This document shows, piece after piece, positions 11,401-18,431 of a DNA stretch of 64,000 bases. The stretch is from assembly GCA_022709385.1 (NCBI GenBank), contig JAKLIX010000004.1, forward strand, positions 1 through 64,000, written 5' to 3'. Numbering within the stretch: position 1 is the stretch's first letter; each line of letters opens with the position of its first letter. The notes under the pieces were generated by a model, which searched no databases, was not told where the DNA came from, and was given only the letters and a program-made list of their open reading frames with translations. Source of the DNA: Bacteroidota bacterium (GTDB lineage Bacteria > Bacteroidota > Bacteroidia > Bacteroidales > CAIXZF01). The translations under genes were made by a program, and so were the position numbers.

Positions 11401-12134
11401 CTTACCAGCTTCTCAAACATCCCGTGGCGGGTTGTAACGGGGGTGCCTGAAATGGTGACTATGGCCTGCAGACTTTGATCCCCTGCAACAAATCCCTGGA
11501 CATAACCGTAGTTTTCGTAATAGCAGGCTGTTGAAGGCTGGTTAACAACCAGTTGTCGTTTGGCTTCATCCTGCTTCTCAAATTTAATGGACAGGTTTTT
11601 AACCATATAGCGAAAGTCCTCTGTCTGAGGTGCTGTAAATCTGATCAGGTTTTCCCCCTCTTTCAGAATATGTGCAGGGATTTGTTCTCTCTGACTGTTC
11701 CACTGCTTGTCCACTGCCTTGAAAAAACCGCCTGTTGCCAGGTTGTCGTTGATGCTGTGCGGGATACAGGAGAAATCCCTCATGCCAAACAAATCATATT
11801 CCAGGTATACTTTTTCATTATCAGAAGGCAGATTCGGAAGGTTGATAATAAAGAGATTGTTTTTGGAAGAATACCCTGTCTGGTTGTACCCAACCAGCGC
11901 TGTATAATCTTCTTCGGGCAGATAACGGTTTCGATCTGAACCTATCGGCAAAGGAGGTACCACCGGAGCTGGGGTATACGCTGATTCTATCTTTTTACCT
12001 TCTTCCGGAAGTGGTGATTCAACTACCCTTCCTTGCTTCAGGTGAAGCTTTTCTGAGGGACCGGAGGAACATACAATAACTGCTGCTATTGAGATAATGC
12101 CTAAAACCGGGATGTATTTTCTGAAGGTTTTCAT
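2421..12134 (-). CDS. Giant SpvB/TcdB/Rhs polymorphic toxin with L,D-transpeptidase-like tip
   Basis: 3237 residues. An N-terminal hydrophobic segment ends in VIVCSSGPSE, a signal peptide and possible lipoprotein site, though valine at -1 is atypical. An SpvB-type domain starts near residue 465 (NLSYPLVIPQGRKGMQP; MGLGWNIAIP). FG-GAP/VCBS-like repeats (VDLNADGLPDK, VDINGDGLLD) and TcdB-like middle regions follow, with a Gly/Ser-rich linker near 1617-1668. YD repeats run from about 2150 and the Rhs core from about 2960-3065 (YYYGARYYDPRSSVFLGVDP, ending IDPTG). The tip, residues 3066-3237, begins LIFDGRSGMLQIFDD and has VHAG (His3176) and YGCIRTT (Cys3192), the His and Cys of YkuD-type L,D-transpeptidases. 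The architecture matches a fused TcB/TcC cage that encloses a cleaved tip. There is no PAAR domain and no T9SS domain. The gene follows a T9SS cargo gene by 52 bp. Confidence 0.9.
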   Translation of the reverse strand: MKTFRKYIPVLGIISIAAVIVCSSGPSEKLHLKQGRVVESPLPEEGKKIESAYTPAPVVPPLPIGSDRNRYLPEEDYTALVGYNQTGYSSKNNLFIINLPNLPSDNEKVYLEYDLFGMRDFSCIPHSINDNLATGGFFKAVDKQWNSQREQIPAHILKEGENLIRFTAPQTEDFRYMVKNLSIKFEKQDEAKRQLVVNQPSTACYYENYGYVQGFVAGDQSLQAIVTISGTPVTTRHGMFEKLVRKPDDRQAGWSAMIVATFPDGQVLQTTVNFDKPVDCEIIMEATPSYNYEECFAGDEGGFDLQLKAICLQAADGATKPGTKITAIELRSIDFPLMDPGMVNVMKDNGGYRCLPHKSVFSSDIRISLEYEPGLLPSGYTPNDVFTFFFDESIRKWVVLPRDSVDLANNCIISRTNHFTDFINGIIKVPESPLTQAYTPTSIKDIKAANPLEAMGVIEPPKANNMGTANLSYPLVIPQGRKGMQPNLTLQYSSSNNNGWMGLGWNIAIPAINVETRWGVPRYSAAWETEIYCINGEQVMMRDENHDPVPLPNRDDSTCRVDGDVNFYPRVEGNFDSIIRHGKNPKYYWWEVIDRNGVSYFYGKDFDEDTVNFGAVLRDTNGNIAFWGLTEIRDLHENCVRYYYETVYDAGFPDGTVLGKQLYIKHINYTGFDTHLGEYSVFFQRYVQNVNTYRRKDVIINARYGFKEVTAELLRQVIIAYRSDTIRRYYFGYEEGPFGKSLLCGFQEIDEEIDTSFDNTDYYHIPSNICNEFGGRTSSIKVHRFSYYNDYQSALASGGLFTDDVTITTPNDNVSMLGKSSAIDASHTVQSGFSGMVGVGCDLIPHLKTLSVTGQYAYTDSRTKGSQVSMVDLNADGLPDKVYAVNDQIYYRKLLQNTNGTYSFGDEVSLSGPGRFLYNESYTNSISVNATATDILKGNYNHSLTKSYTSDYFADVNADGLIDIVTDQGVYFNTLNSTGDPQFDKATTDTIYTAGLSCNYTLFEGGVDDSVGIYNTIDPTLSLDTIIHYDAVRMWRAPFDGNISVDATIALVEDTTRARRNARHTDGVRFTIQHEATELVDDTISASNYTPKTPDGLNSVDVNAGDRMFFRLQSVNTRSFDVVHWEPVITYSAYTNQEDANELGNYQFDSRRDFILDQEQLIAFPVDGSAKINGRLVMPEQSDSMWVKIFQNSTCFYNYCYPGNSSVNDSLDLTLQHVDSGDVFRFVLYANTNIDWSAIKFDFNIHLNSVDDTAYTAINFDGTRNFEYNPVWAHNLFSCPLFVTRPYTFNAGTIQVIPDLSFSSGTANGNIVFSIKSTRELLAKRKLNIVNGSIVNGSALSVSVADNQKIYFEFFCEDTVLSPLVTDAQATVSSTPYDAGFHAAFPPMIKRFGPLYRGWGAFTYNDNPDTPIDTSKLIYEQGMFDNTELESEPDTITFSSFVDDLDNLYNPLKAPFIKMEANQKRHAYTSFNEMTSVGDTGQRNYPFLDNIPLFDDPIPIASVLNQEIKTVMRSCVSKSDSWGWGYSIPGSGLISKSRNKTNGFTESMMEYFDINGDRYPDFIGPEYAQITTMTGGISDFLLPHGQMVGRSSRQDMTSVGISIGAGFNGPKKAVSTNPSNTGQNPSLQGNSGTTSAGTGSGGSTSSGGNNASGGNQGGTVSSGGGSGKYYQNGVACSFNYGEGWDHSSYTWQDVNGDGLPDKIKDSEKVYLNTGYGFLPEENWEKTSPGGYSNTNAATIGGGQEYESKAKNKCNSSWSGGYSYSWSNNRLTQSTVDINGDGLLDICESPDDADMSSVYFNTGNQYLTAPVALLGSEPFNKGSTYSHDLSLNGTYGVSFLIIVVPVKLIFGAGGFISYNHNVERGRLVDMNADGYPDYVTSSDDSEIKVRYSKIGRTNMLKSYENFLGGKIEIDYALSGGGFDMPQRQWTMSSVKVYDGFEEDGPGFSHYTFQYDSGYYSRHERQSFGFRIVTTNTHDSTQNSNIYRSAIAKYHNNSYVFKDLCNYELSKNADGDKYIESRYKYVLKEISTGLEIPETNPECYDEGFPAIAQIDRYYWEGTSSDTIHTRERFEHGTYGNIKKYYQDGDLAILDDNLTSEITYHTDQQGVHIISLPLQIQVKQGAALYRRRETQINYATGDITRITMYNQSLTSEYNIDYDEFGNIKRLAYPENLNGERMVYYYDYDPYTYTYITEISDTLGYSSSAEYDLLFGKPIWTIDRSGQPCYYEYDGRGRLASITGPRELSASLPYTIKFEYWDKYGGIHYLNRQDSIPWARTCHYDPDNPSNDIITILLSDAHGKILQTKKDIALYDSASGTATENMVVSGRIRYDEYARPIKSYYPVIEALGTDSIFNFEYDTVPPTLTDYDILDRVVSQVLPDGATSTMEYGFGDDPFSEKRFLITQTDAIGITTYSFKDPFDHVTAIHAPYNTWTTFEYDPLGQLKQSTDPEDNVTAYCYDMLGRLIQRKHPDAGATTAEYDPAGNIISSKTQVHDSLGVEITYYYTFNQLDSIRYPLNPENNVHFEYGSPYSGNQAGRIIRQEDVNGVQEFTYDELGNMLTNLKTMIVPFDSIYTFLTKTTFDTWNRIDTIFYPDGEFVKYHYDAGGRFFNLHGEKDNDSYEYVIQTGYDKFENRIFLEYSNNSRSYYQYDSRRLHVNRLISISGDDHLMMNNTYYYDAVDNITGIVSNTDPHNNNIGGSVSKQYKYDSLYRLISSIDTSVVSAGTYIAIDTLSYHPSGKIDNKTQLVTHNGNSVQNLTYNIDYLYQTFQPHAPVSIGDEDWVYDYNGNVTKINNPVTLENRFHMWDDENRMKFAINQNQLGYYLYDAKGERTLKIKGEYSVMEINHETIWNAYISNYQTLYINPYIVVNNREYTKHYYIESQRIVSKIGGGFPEETDFFDWVWGFDVNSQQDYDSKMTLNEQMVLDDLDSCGQPGTFVMSSGLFSFLSLQNHRDDPETDVYFFHPDHLGSTSYITAFDGTPYQHVDYLPFGEVLLEEKADTWLSPYKFNCKELDEESGLYYYGARYYDPRSSVFLGVDPMSDKYPGISPFAYCANNPIKLIDPTGMSFKPYLIFDGRSGMLQIFDDNETPDDYCDDIFISQFPAHNNVDSKSKGKWEDGMYEMEDKTARYTHGCDSDYKGIVKDSEDGSYGEEGIYRAKDFKETESGKSRKGMAVHAGRENKPFLKRVTYGCIRTTRQAMKTIDFAIQKYGPLQKIVIKNNKESDNTPKSLEANPPF
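3138..3287. repeat. Direct repeat, copy B (150 bp, Rhs core)
   Basis: Partner of 191-340, at a constant offset of 2947 bases with only two mismatches (3180, 3216). It encodes the HPDHLGSTSYITAF...YLPFGEVLLEE part of the Rhs core, residues of about 2950-3000 of the large protein. Confidence 0.9.
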
Positions 12135-12186
12135 AGTATTTTGATTTTTTTTGTTTTCTCAATCTTTCCTGAGGTTTTTCCTTCCA

Positions 12187-13797
12187 TTACTTTACAATCA
12201 GCTGGATTACCTTCTGTTCTCCCTCAAGATGAATGTCTAAAAAGTACCTGCCGGCAACCTGAATCGTCCCTTTGTAGTTGTACTGCTGTTGGTTGTAGGT
12301 ATCAAAGGACTGTATCAATCCGCCATTGCTGTCAAGGATGCGCAGGCTCATTGAAGAGGCTCTGGCCGGAATGACTACCAGGTCGAAAGAGCCCTGTGTT
12401 GGGTTAGGGAACAAGAAAAAGGTACTGGCAGTGTTGGGAGTGTTAGCGGATGGAGAATTTACCAAAGGGTGGACGGGTGCTTGGGGTGCTGGAAGGCCCG
12501 TTTGTGTACTATTGGGATTGCTGTGTGGAAAAACAGTTGTGTCATCCCTTTGAACCAGGGGTAAGGTTGGTGAGGGATGATTGGCAAACACAGGCGGTTC
12601 TTGGATGAAGTAAAAGGAAAACACATCCCTGCCGCTATGGTCTGTATCCCAATTCAGGTTGCTGAAGCAAGCCACATTGTCTGGGGTGACGCTGTCGGGC
12701 AGAAAATACAACAGGTCTGAATATGTCTGGATGGACTGCGCGTCTGGCGAAACTACCAGAAAGCACAGCATGGAGTCTGTAATAATTCCCGAAAGGTTTA
12801 CCTGCAGGCTTGTCGATACGCTAGTGCTTGTGTTGCCACTTGCCTGCATCAGCCATTGTCTTTGCAGCACTCCGGCCGTCTGGAGCGTATCCTGCCATGC
12901 AATTGTGGTGGGTTCCCCATTACTGCCACACAGCAGGTAGTCACCCTGGTTCAGGGAAAAGTTGTTTTGATCGTTGGATGAAGCAATGGAACCTGCCCCA
13001 AGGGTGATGATATCCTGGATGCTTGTGGAAAAGGATTGCTTTTGGTTCAAGCCAAAAATTGTATCCCGGCCAAGGCCGAAGACTCCAATGCTATAGGCCT
13101 GGTTTTGCTTCCTGTTCCAAATGGTATCACCAAAAGCGCTGACATAGTTTGACTTACGAAGAGTTGTTCCATATTTAATACACAAATAGCTCTGATATTT
13201 TTGTAGGTCATTCTCCTTCAGATAATCATTGAAGAGGATAAACTCGGCTATTTTTCCCGTGAACCCGGTACTGTCGTTTCCGCCAACGTAAAAGTCATAA
13301 GGAATGGAATCCGTATTACTGTCCTTCACGGCAAACATAAAAGTATTTACCAGAGATGTGGTATCGTTGTCATTACGGTATTTGAACTTCAGGGAAGATC
13401 CCTGGATGCGTTGGGTGGTCAGGTGCTGGTAAAAGGTGGTGTCTTTTTTGATTTCCCAGATTAAGGATTCTTCCAGGGTGTCCAGAGCCTGGAAGACTGC
13501 CATCATGGTCATTTTGCCGGTTGTACCCATTCCAGGATGCGATAAAAACGGGCTTACCCCATCAGTCATTAAAAAGCAGGGATTGAAATTCAACAGACTT
13601 CCGGAGGGTTGAGCCGCCTGGTTCAGGGGAAAAGCATGGTGACTGTTTTGCGTCAGATCCCTTAAGAAAACAGAATCAGCATTTTGCACATCTGGTTGCA
13701 ACCAAACCAAGGGTAGCTGGATCAGTGAGCTGTTTTGGGCATAAGCCAGCTGAAACAACAGGAAAGCACAAAGGGCGGTGGTTAATTTCTTTTTCAT
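12187..13797 (-). CDS. T9SS-secreted protein with LamG/concanavalin-like domain
   Basis: 536 residues. Signal peptide MKKKLTTALCAFLLFQLAYA with cleavage before QNSS. The body has a concanavalin/LamG-like pattern with the stretch IAEFILFNDYLKENDLQ...SYLCIKYGTTL, typical of Bacteroidota surface proteins in which a lectin-like fold precedes a SYLxxKYG motif. A Pro/Ser/Thr/Asn-rich linker (about 405-455) leads to a type-A T9SS sorting domain from about residue 458 (FFLFPNPTQGSFDLVV ... GRYFLDI ... KVIQLIVK). It should be exported across the outer membrane and surface-attached or released. It is 52 bp upstream of the giant Rhs gene on the same strand, so the two are probably one operon; an adhesin or delivery partner role for the Rhs is an inference. 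Confidence 0.85.
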   Translation of the reverse strand: MKKKLTTALCAFLLFQLAYAQNSSLIQLPLVWLQPDVQNADSVFLRDLTQNSHHAFPLNQAAQPSGSLLNFNPCFLMTDGVSPFLSHPGMGTTGKMTMMAVFQALDTLEESLIWEIKKDTTFYQHLTTQRIQGSSLKFKYRNDNDTTSLVNTFMFAVKDSNTDSIPYDFYVGGNDSTGFTGKIAEFILFNDYLKENDLQKYQSYLCIKYGTTLRKSNYVSAFGDTIWNRKQNQAYSIGVFGLGRDTIFGLNQKQSFSTSIQDIITLGAGSIASSNDQNNFSLNQGDYLLCGSNGEPTTIAWQDTLQTAGVLQRQWLMQASGNTSTSVSTSLQVNLSGIITDSMLCFLVVSPDAQSIQTYSDLLYFLPDSVTPDNVACFSNLNWDTDHSGRDVFSFYFIQEPPVFANHPSPTLPLVQRDDTTVFPHSNPNSTQTGLPAPQAPVHPLVNSPSANTPNTASTFFLFPNPTQGSFDLVVIPARASSMSLRILDSNGGLIQSFDTYNQQQYNYKGTIQVAGRYFLDIHLEGEQKVIQLIVK

Positions 13798-14597
13798 AAA
13801 ACAGATTTTTTAACTCAGGAAATCACTTTGACAACTGATTACCGGTCTTTTAAAACAGCATTTAGATATTCCGACACGGTACATGTTTGCGAAGAAGCGG
13901 TTCAAACTGATTAAGGTATGCCTGATTCTGGTCATCATCATTTCGCAATACTGTTTAGTATCCTTATACTCATACTTGACAGGTTTGTGAGCGCAAAGCT
14001 GTTTAGTATGAGTAATGATGTACACCCCTGGATCGAAATTTTCTCGCAAACTCATTCCGGGTCGGTATATATTAAAATCCGGTATACTGATTAATAACAT
14101 AAACTTGAAAATGTCCCAGGCGATATGATGAAAAACATGTTAGTTAAATAAATTTATATTTATTCTAAATAAACATAAACATTTGCCAAGGTCACAGGGA
14201 TCTCTTTCTTCGAGGTCTTTCAAGGTTATTTGTTTCTGCAGCTGTTGTAATATTGTAAAAAGAGCAATTAGTATGTTATAAGTAACAGATAATGTGCTAT
14301 ATAAGAAATTAATATTCTTATCTCAGATATTTGTAGTTGAACATTTACAGAATAGCATTTACAGGTACTTGAAGTAAATGGATGAAAGGGGGAATTCGTT
14401 CCGGGATTTGGAAATAATTATCAAAACTGTACGGGACTTTATAAAATGGTTTATTTACTACGCATTATACGTGTTAATATTTTTCGAACGCAAAGCAGTT
14501 AAGTATGAGTATTACTATACACTGCTACAATGTATACCGAGTATACCGAAAGAATACAGGAATGCGATAAAATTGTTCCCAGAGTCATTGGTATAAA

Positions 14598-14637
14598 GAA
14601 TCTAAGCGAAAATTGCTTCGCATTTTCACTAAGATTC
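14598..14637. repeat. Stem-loop, 40 nt, imperfect palindrome
   Basis: Arms GAATCTAAGCGAAAA and TTTTCACTAAGATTC pair with two mismatches, and the centre TGC-TTC-GCA extends the stem after a one-base bulge. No T-run follows on either strand, so a classical terminator is unlikely. It could be a small palindromic repeat or a structured RNA end. Confidence 0.55.
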
Positions 14638-14874
14638 AGTATATCCTTTTGGCAACTCCAGTCCGTATCAGTATATTAAAGAATTCATAGCCGGTTTGAC
14701 AGCAAGGGCGGAAAAATTGTCGGCCTTCGTCATTTTACGAATGCCAACATTCATTGCATGTTCTGCCACCAAAAAGCATGCACCGGACCTTCGGGCTGAA
14801 GCTGGTTCAACAGACAGGTTTTCTGTATATCCCCCTCAATCCAAAATACTGGTATCATTCCCCCGCTTTTTAAC

Positions 14875-14882
14875 TAACTTTG
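14875..14882 (+). promoter_or_regulatory. Bacteroidota -7 promoter element (TAACTTTG)
   Basis: Exact match to TAnnTTTG, 17 bases before the ATG of the propeller protein at 14900. No clear -33 TTTG is present at the usual spacing. Confidence 0.55.
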
Positions 14883-14899
14883 GGTGAAAATCCCTGGAA

Positions 14900-16216
14900 A
14901 TGAAAAGGAAAACCTGCTTCATCGGACCCCGTTCATTGCTCTTGACAATGTATTTGGTCTATGACATACCGCTCTTCGCGCAGTGGAGCGTCGTCGGCAT
15001 CCTGCCAACCCAGACAGGTGCCAACCCCCCCGTGGAAGTCGGGATGGATGATCTGACATTCCTGAATCCCGATTTCGGGTATCTGTTTTACGATGTGCCT
15101 ATGTATACTCATTATATCCCCCCTGTTACCTGTTTGAAAAGAACACTGAACGGAGGCCTCGCCTGGGGTATATCGTATTATTATTCTGATTTTTTTAGCC
15201 AGGATATCAAATATGCCTCTTTTGCCAATGTGGATACCGGGTTTTTGGTGATTACGACCGCCATGCCCACCCTGGTGTACATGACGATAAATGCAGGAAT
15301 GAGCTGGGTCTATAACATGACGCTCATGAACGGTGTCAGCCAGATTTTTGCCTTAAACGGAAACAGCGTGTATTTTCTGAGGGGCAATGAACTGGAACTT
15401 TATGACCTGGATACCCTTGTGAATATTTATACATTCCCTGCCACATTCACGGGTGGGGGAAGACTTCAGTTTTTTCAGAACGGAACGGCTTATATGCCCA
15501 CAACTTACAATGTAAGTTCCCACTCTTACGCTACCCTGATGCAATCCACTGATCATGGTTATTCCTGGGACACAGTTTATCACGATCCTTCAATGCCTTT
15601 TCTGATGTATGCTTTTCCCGATGATTCAAGCGGATACCTTCTGTCTGATTCCGGTTATATCATGAGAACAACTGACAAGGGTCAGAGCTGGATCGCATCG
15701 GTTCTTCCACAGCCGGTCAAACCGGTGTCCGTATCGTTTTGCTCACCGCTGAAGGGCATGGTGCTCGGACCGTCGCATGAACTGTTCAGAACAAACGATG
15801 GGGGCCAGACATGGGATACGCTGACGGTTCCGCAGGTTTACCCCTGGCGGGTGTTTATGTTTAATGATACTCTTGCGTATCTTGCAGGTTATCAGGGCTT
15901 TTATAATATGCTGTTCAAAACAGTCACGGGGGGATATGCCAATATTGAACCGCTGACAGCATACAGTCTGGAAATTACTGCCGTTCCGAATCCCGCTGCT
16001 GAAAGCTGTGATATTTATATACCCCTGTCTCAAAGCGCGGGAGGAGAAACAGACTTCCGTTTATACAATCTCCTCGGCAGGGAAGTATACAGTTTCAAAG
16101 GCCGGATGGAGGCTATGCCGTTCAGGCTTCCGCTTGACAAACTGCCTTCAGGCGTGTACATATTAAAGGTATCTTCGGCTTCCGGGCGGGGAGCGCTGAA
16201 AATCATGCATTACTGA
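14900..16216 (+). CDS. T9SS-secreted YCF48/BNR-type beta-propeller protein
   Basis: 438 residues. An N-terminal signal sequence ends near residue 28 (PLFAQ). The body has repeated propeller strands with Asp-box motifs (STDHGYSWDTV, TTDKGQSWIAS, TNDGGQTWDTL), typical of YCF48/BNR/sortilin-like folds. The last 80 or so residues form a type-A T9SS sorting domain (ITAVPNPAAESCDIYIPL ... GREVYSF ... LPSGVYILKV). The start at 14900 fits the promoter element at 14875. Expected to be secreted or surface-bound; no ligand can be predicted. It converges with the minus-strand gene at 16270. Confidence 0.85.
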   Translation: MKRKTCFIGPRSLLLTMYLVYDIPLFAQWSVVGILPTQTGANPPVEVGMDDLTFLNPDFGYLFYDVPMYTHYIPPVTCLKRTLNGGLAWGISYYYSDFFSQDIKYASFANVDTGFLVITTAMPTLVYMTINAGMSWVYNMTLMNGVSQIFALNGNSVYFLRGNELELYDLDTLVNIYTFPATFTGGGRLQFFQNGTAYMPTTYNVSSHSYATLMQSTDHGYSWDTVYHDPSMPFLMYAFPDDSSGYLLSDSGYIMRTTDKGQSWIASVLPQPVKPVSVSFCSPLKGMVLGPSHELFRTNDGGQTWDTLTVPQVYPWRVFMFNDTLAYLAGYQGFYNMLFKTVTGGYANIEPLTAYSLEITAVPNPAAESCDIYIPLSQSAGGETDFRLYNLLGREVYSFKGRMEAMPFRLPLDKLPSGVYILKVSSASGRGALKIMHY

Positions 16217-16269
16217 ACATCTGTGTTGTCAGGAAAACCTGAACGGCATTTTTTGCCTGCTCCCCGGGC

Positions 16270-18381
16270 TCAGTCAAACCCTACAAATCCCGTCACGAAA
16301 TTCATGACCGCCAGTCCCAGGCAAAGCCAAACCGGTCCGCCCAGGGGAAGCAACAGGCTTGCCGTCAGCAGCATGCCCAGGGCCGAACCTGCCAGCTCGG
16401 CACTGTAAATCCCTGCAGCTACGGGCCTGATTTCCCCTTCGGTATCGGAAGCCAGGGCGGCGAACTGGAAGCCGGTGAAAAAACCGCTCATCATGCTCAG
16501 CAACAAAAACATCGCAGCCAGCATCTCGCCTGATCCCGTGATGCTTTTATAGCCAAGTAAAAACATCAAAACCAGGATTATATATGCTCCGATGAAAACC
16601 TGGATCCAGGCCGGGCCGGGTACTGTTTCCCGCTTCAGTAAAAACGTGTGCAACAGGCAGCCGAGCGCAAGCCCGAGCATGAAAATGCTGATCATAACTC
16701 CCGACATCAGGTAAATGTAACCGTACAGGGCCTGAAAAGCCATCATCAGCAGAAAACCTGCCGAGGAGGCCGTGAAACCGGTCACAAACAGCTGTATCTG
16801 AGCCCTGCGCGCCCTGACAAAGAACCAAGCCAGCAATCCGGCTGTGATGATCGCAGGAATCCACCATTTCGAAGGAAAGGCAAACATCCATAAACGCGTT
16901 TCCAGCAGATAAGCGCGCGGATGAAGATCCCTGTTCAGGCCGGCCCCCTTGTCCATGCGTTTCTCGATGCCTTCACTCCTTTTCTCCAGCAGATCATCCT
17001 CAAGATAAAATGGATTCACATATTCAGCGCTGATGCCCCTTTCTTCCGACAGTCTTCCGATGTCTCTCCTGGGCTTCACATTCGATGCGAGAAAGTAATT
17101 CCGGTTACCCGCCAGTATTTTTACGTATTTGAAATTGTAAAGCAGTGAATTGTAAATCAATGAGTTGATTTTCAGTGATGTGGGGTTGATGTAATCAGCC
17201 GTACTGCGGAGGCTCAGGGAAACAATGCCCCCGGGCTTCACGTGCTGCTGCAGTTCCCTGAAAAAATCGAAAGTGAAATAACGGTTCAGTTGGGCAGTCA
17301 CGGGATCAGAAAGTTGAATCAGCACCACATCATACTCCTCCCTGTTTTTCTTCAGGAATGCCCTTGCATCCGCTGCAAGCGGCCTGAGCCCTGGATCGGA
17401 AGGGATCATGCCATGGGCAAGGCCTGTCTGGATGATCCATGGGTTAAGTTCCAGGTAATCAATAAACTCAATATCGTACTTCAGAATTTCTCCGGCCTGG
17501 CCTGAGATTCCTCCTGCGATCAGCAGCACCCGCTTCGGATCCGCATGTTGCAGCATGGCGAAATGCACGCTTTCTTCACGGCTGATGGGATCATCGGAAG
17601 AGAAGACGGGAAGGCCGTTCTCGTAAAGGTTTTTTTGTCCGGCCGACAGTGTCAGGACGAGGTTGCCGTAAGGGCTTTCCTTTTCGTACAGCACTTCCTG
17701 CCCCCCATAATACCAGGTGCTGAGCATTTTCATGGGATTGATCAGCGGAAGCAGGATCAGAACCAGTACTGCCGGCAGGGTGTAGGGGAGCAGGGTCGCG
17801 GCTTTCCTGTTTTGTTTCAACAGGATGGCCTGCACGAGGCTGAACAGGAGCAGCAGGAACAGTATCCACTGTACCGGCAGGAAAAATACCAGCACTGTGT
17901 TGAAAACCAGGGCTCCGGCAAAGCTGCCGAGGGATTCTGTCAGGTAGGATAAAGACAGGGCATCCACAGGCCGGAAGCCGGCTTTTTCGGCCAGTACGGG
18001 AAAAAGCCAGCCGGAAACCAGGCAGAAGGGAGCCTGCACCAGCAGGGTGAAAAGGAAAATGGACAAAAGGCTGTTGGCCGAGCCGGAAGGGAAAAACCAG
18101 ATTTTCCCGGCTACAATCATTACTACGGTCAGTACCGGGAGTATCCCGAGCAGCATAAAGGCGCCGGAAAGATTGAGTTTCAGCGGAATCTTACCGCCGC
18201 AAAGTTTCGACAGAACGGCTCCCGCCCCGGTGAGCAGCATCCAGTTGGCCAGGAGCAGCCCGATGATCATCTCATTGCCGTAAAAAACATCCAGGAACTT
18301 CCTGAGAAAAACCACCTGGACACTGATGCTGATCAGTCCCAGCGAAAACAGGGGCCAGCGGCCGTTTTGAGGATGAGACAT
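16270..18381 (-). CDS. Membrane-embedded spermidine-synthase-like (SAM-fold) protein
   Basis: 703 residues in three parts. A membrane domain of about seven segments (residues 10-215) comes first. A soluble spermidine-synthase-like Rossmann domain (about 225-435) follows, with SPYGNLVLTL, LLIAGGISGQAGEIL in the SAM-binding loop position, IDYLELNPW after strand 2 and YDVVLIQLSDP after strand 4. A second membrane domain (about 450-700) ends the protein. The order is that of the fused MFS-like/spermidine synthase family in many bacteria, whose substrate is generally unknown. It is divergent from the Memo-AMMECR1 gene with only 50 bp between starts, so the two promoters overlap. The gatekeeper Asp of true spermidine synthases is not evident (LSDP), so polyamine synthesis should not be assumed. 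Confidence 0.75.
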   Translation of the reverse strand: MSHPQNGRWPLFSLGLISISVQVVFLRKFLDVFYGNEMIIGLLLANWMLLTGAGAVLSKLCGGKIPLKLNLSGAFMLLGILPVLTVVMIVAGKIWFFPSGSANSLLSIFLFTLLVQAPFCLVSGWLFPVLAEKAGFRPVDALSLSYLTESLGSFAGALVFNTVLVFFLPVQWILFLLLLFSLVQAILLKQNRKAATLLPYTLPAVLVLILLPLINPMKMLSTWYYGGQEVLYEKESPYGNLVLTLSAGQKNLYENGLPVFSSDDPISREESVHFAMLQHADPKRVLLIAGGISGQAGEILKYDIEFIDYLELNPWIIQTGLAHGMIPSDPGLRPLAADARAFLKKNREEYDVVLIQLSDPVTAQLNRYFTFDFFRELQQHVKPGGIVSLSLRSTADYINPTSLKINSLIYNSLLYNFKYVKILAGNRNYFLASNVKPRRDIGRLSEERGISAEYVNPFYLEDDLLEKRSEGIEKRMDKGAGLNRDLHPRAYLLETRLWMFAFPSKWWIPAIITAGLLAWFFVRARRAQIQLFVTGFTASSAGFLLMMAFQALYGYIYLMSGVMISIFMLGLALGCLLHTFLLKRETVPGPAWIQVFIGAYIILVLMFLLGYKSITGSGEMLAAMFLLLSMMSGFFTGFQFAALASDTEGEIRPVAAGIYSAELAGSALGMLLTASLLLPLGGPVWLCLGLAVMNFVTGFVGFD

Positions 18382-18396
18382 TTTTTATTAACTTTG
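18366..18396 (+). promoter_or_regulatory. Bacteroidota promoter (TTTG-N19-TAACTTTG)
   Basis: Both boxes are present at canonical spacing: -33 TTTG at 18366-18369 and -7 TAACTTTG at 18389-18396. It lies 35 bases upstream of the Memo-AMMECR1 start. The -33 box lies within the first codons of the divergent gene. Confidence 0.7.
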
Positions 18397-18431
18397 TGTG
18401 AACGCAACGAACATCCGAATATACACTGATT

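Larger units (their letters stand above)
13798..14899. other. Gene-free interval of about 1.1 kb
   Basis: I see no convincing gene here. The open frames of 96 and 72 codons have no family resemblance, are AT-rich, and lack a usable start context. The stretch contains a degenerate repeat (about 13999-14027 and 14496-14524, sharing the AGTATGAGTA core), a 40-nt stem-loop at 14598-14637, a very AT-rich block around 14140-14180, and the promoter element of the next gene at 14875. It separates the toxin locus from the following genes and may be remnant mobile DNA. Confidence 0.5.

Noticed and set aside
13810..14100. 96-codon minus-strand frame in the gene-free stretch
   Set aside because: No recognisable domain, no start context, AT-rich and without homology to its neighbours; it overlaps a degenerate repeat copy.
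14378..14596. 72-codon plus-strand frame
   Set aside because: Low-complexity, Tyr/Ile/Phe-rich translation with no family pattern; it partly consists of the degenerate repeat.
16217..16269. Small stem (TCAGG-AAAA-CCTGA) between convergent genes as a terminator
   Set aside because: The stem is only five base pairs and the T-run is separated from it; too weak to call.
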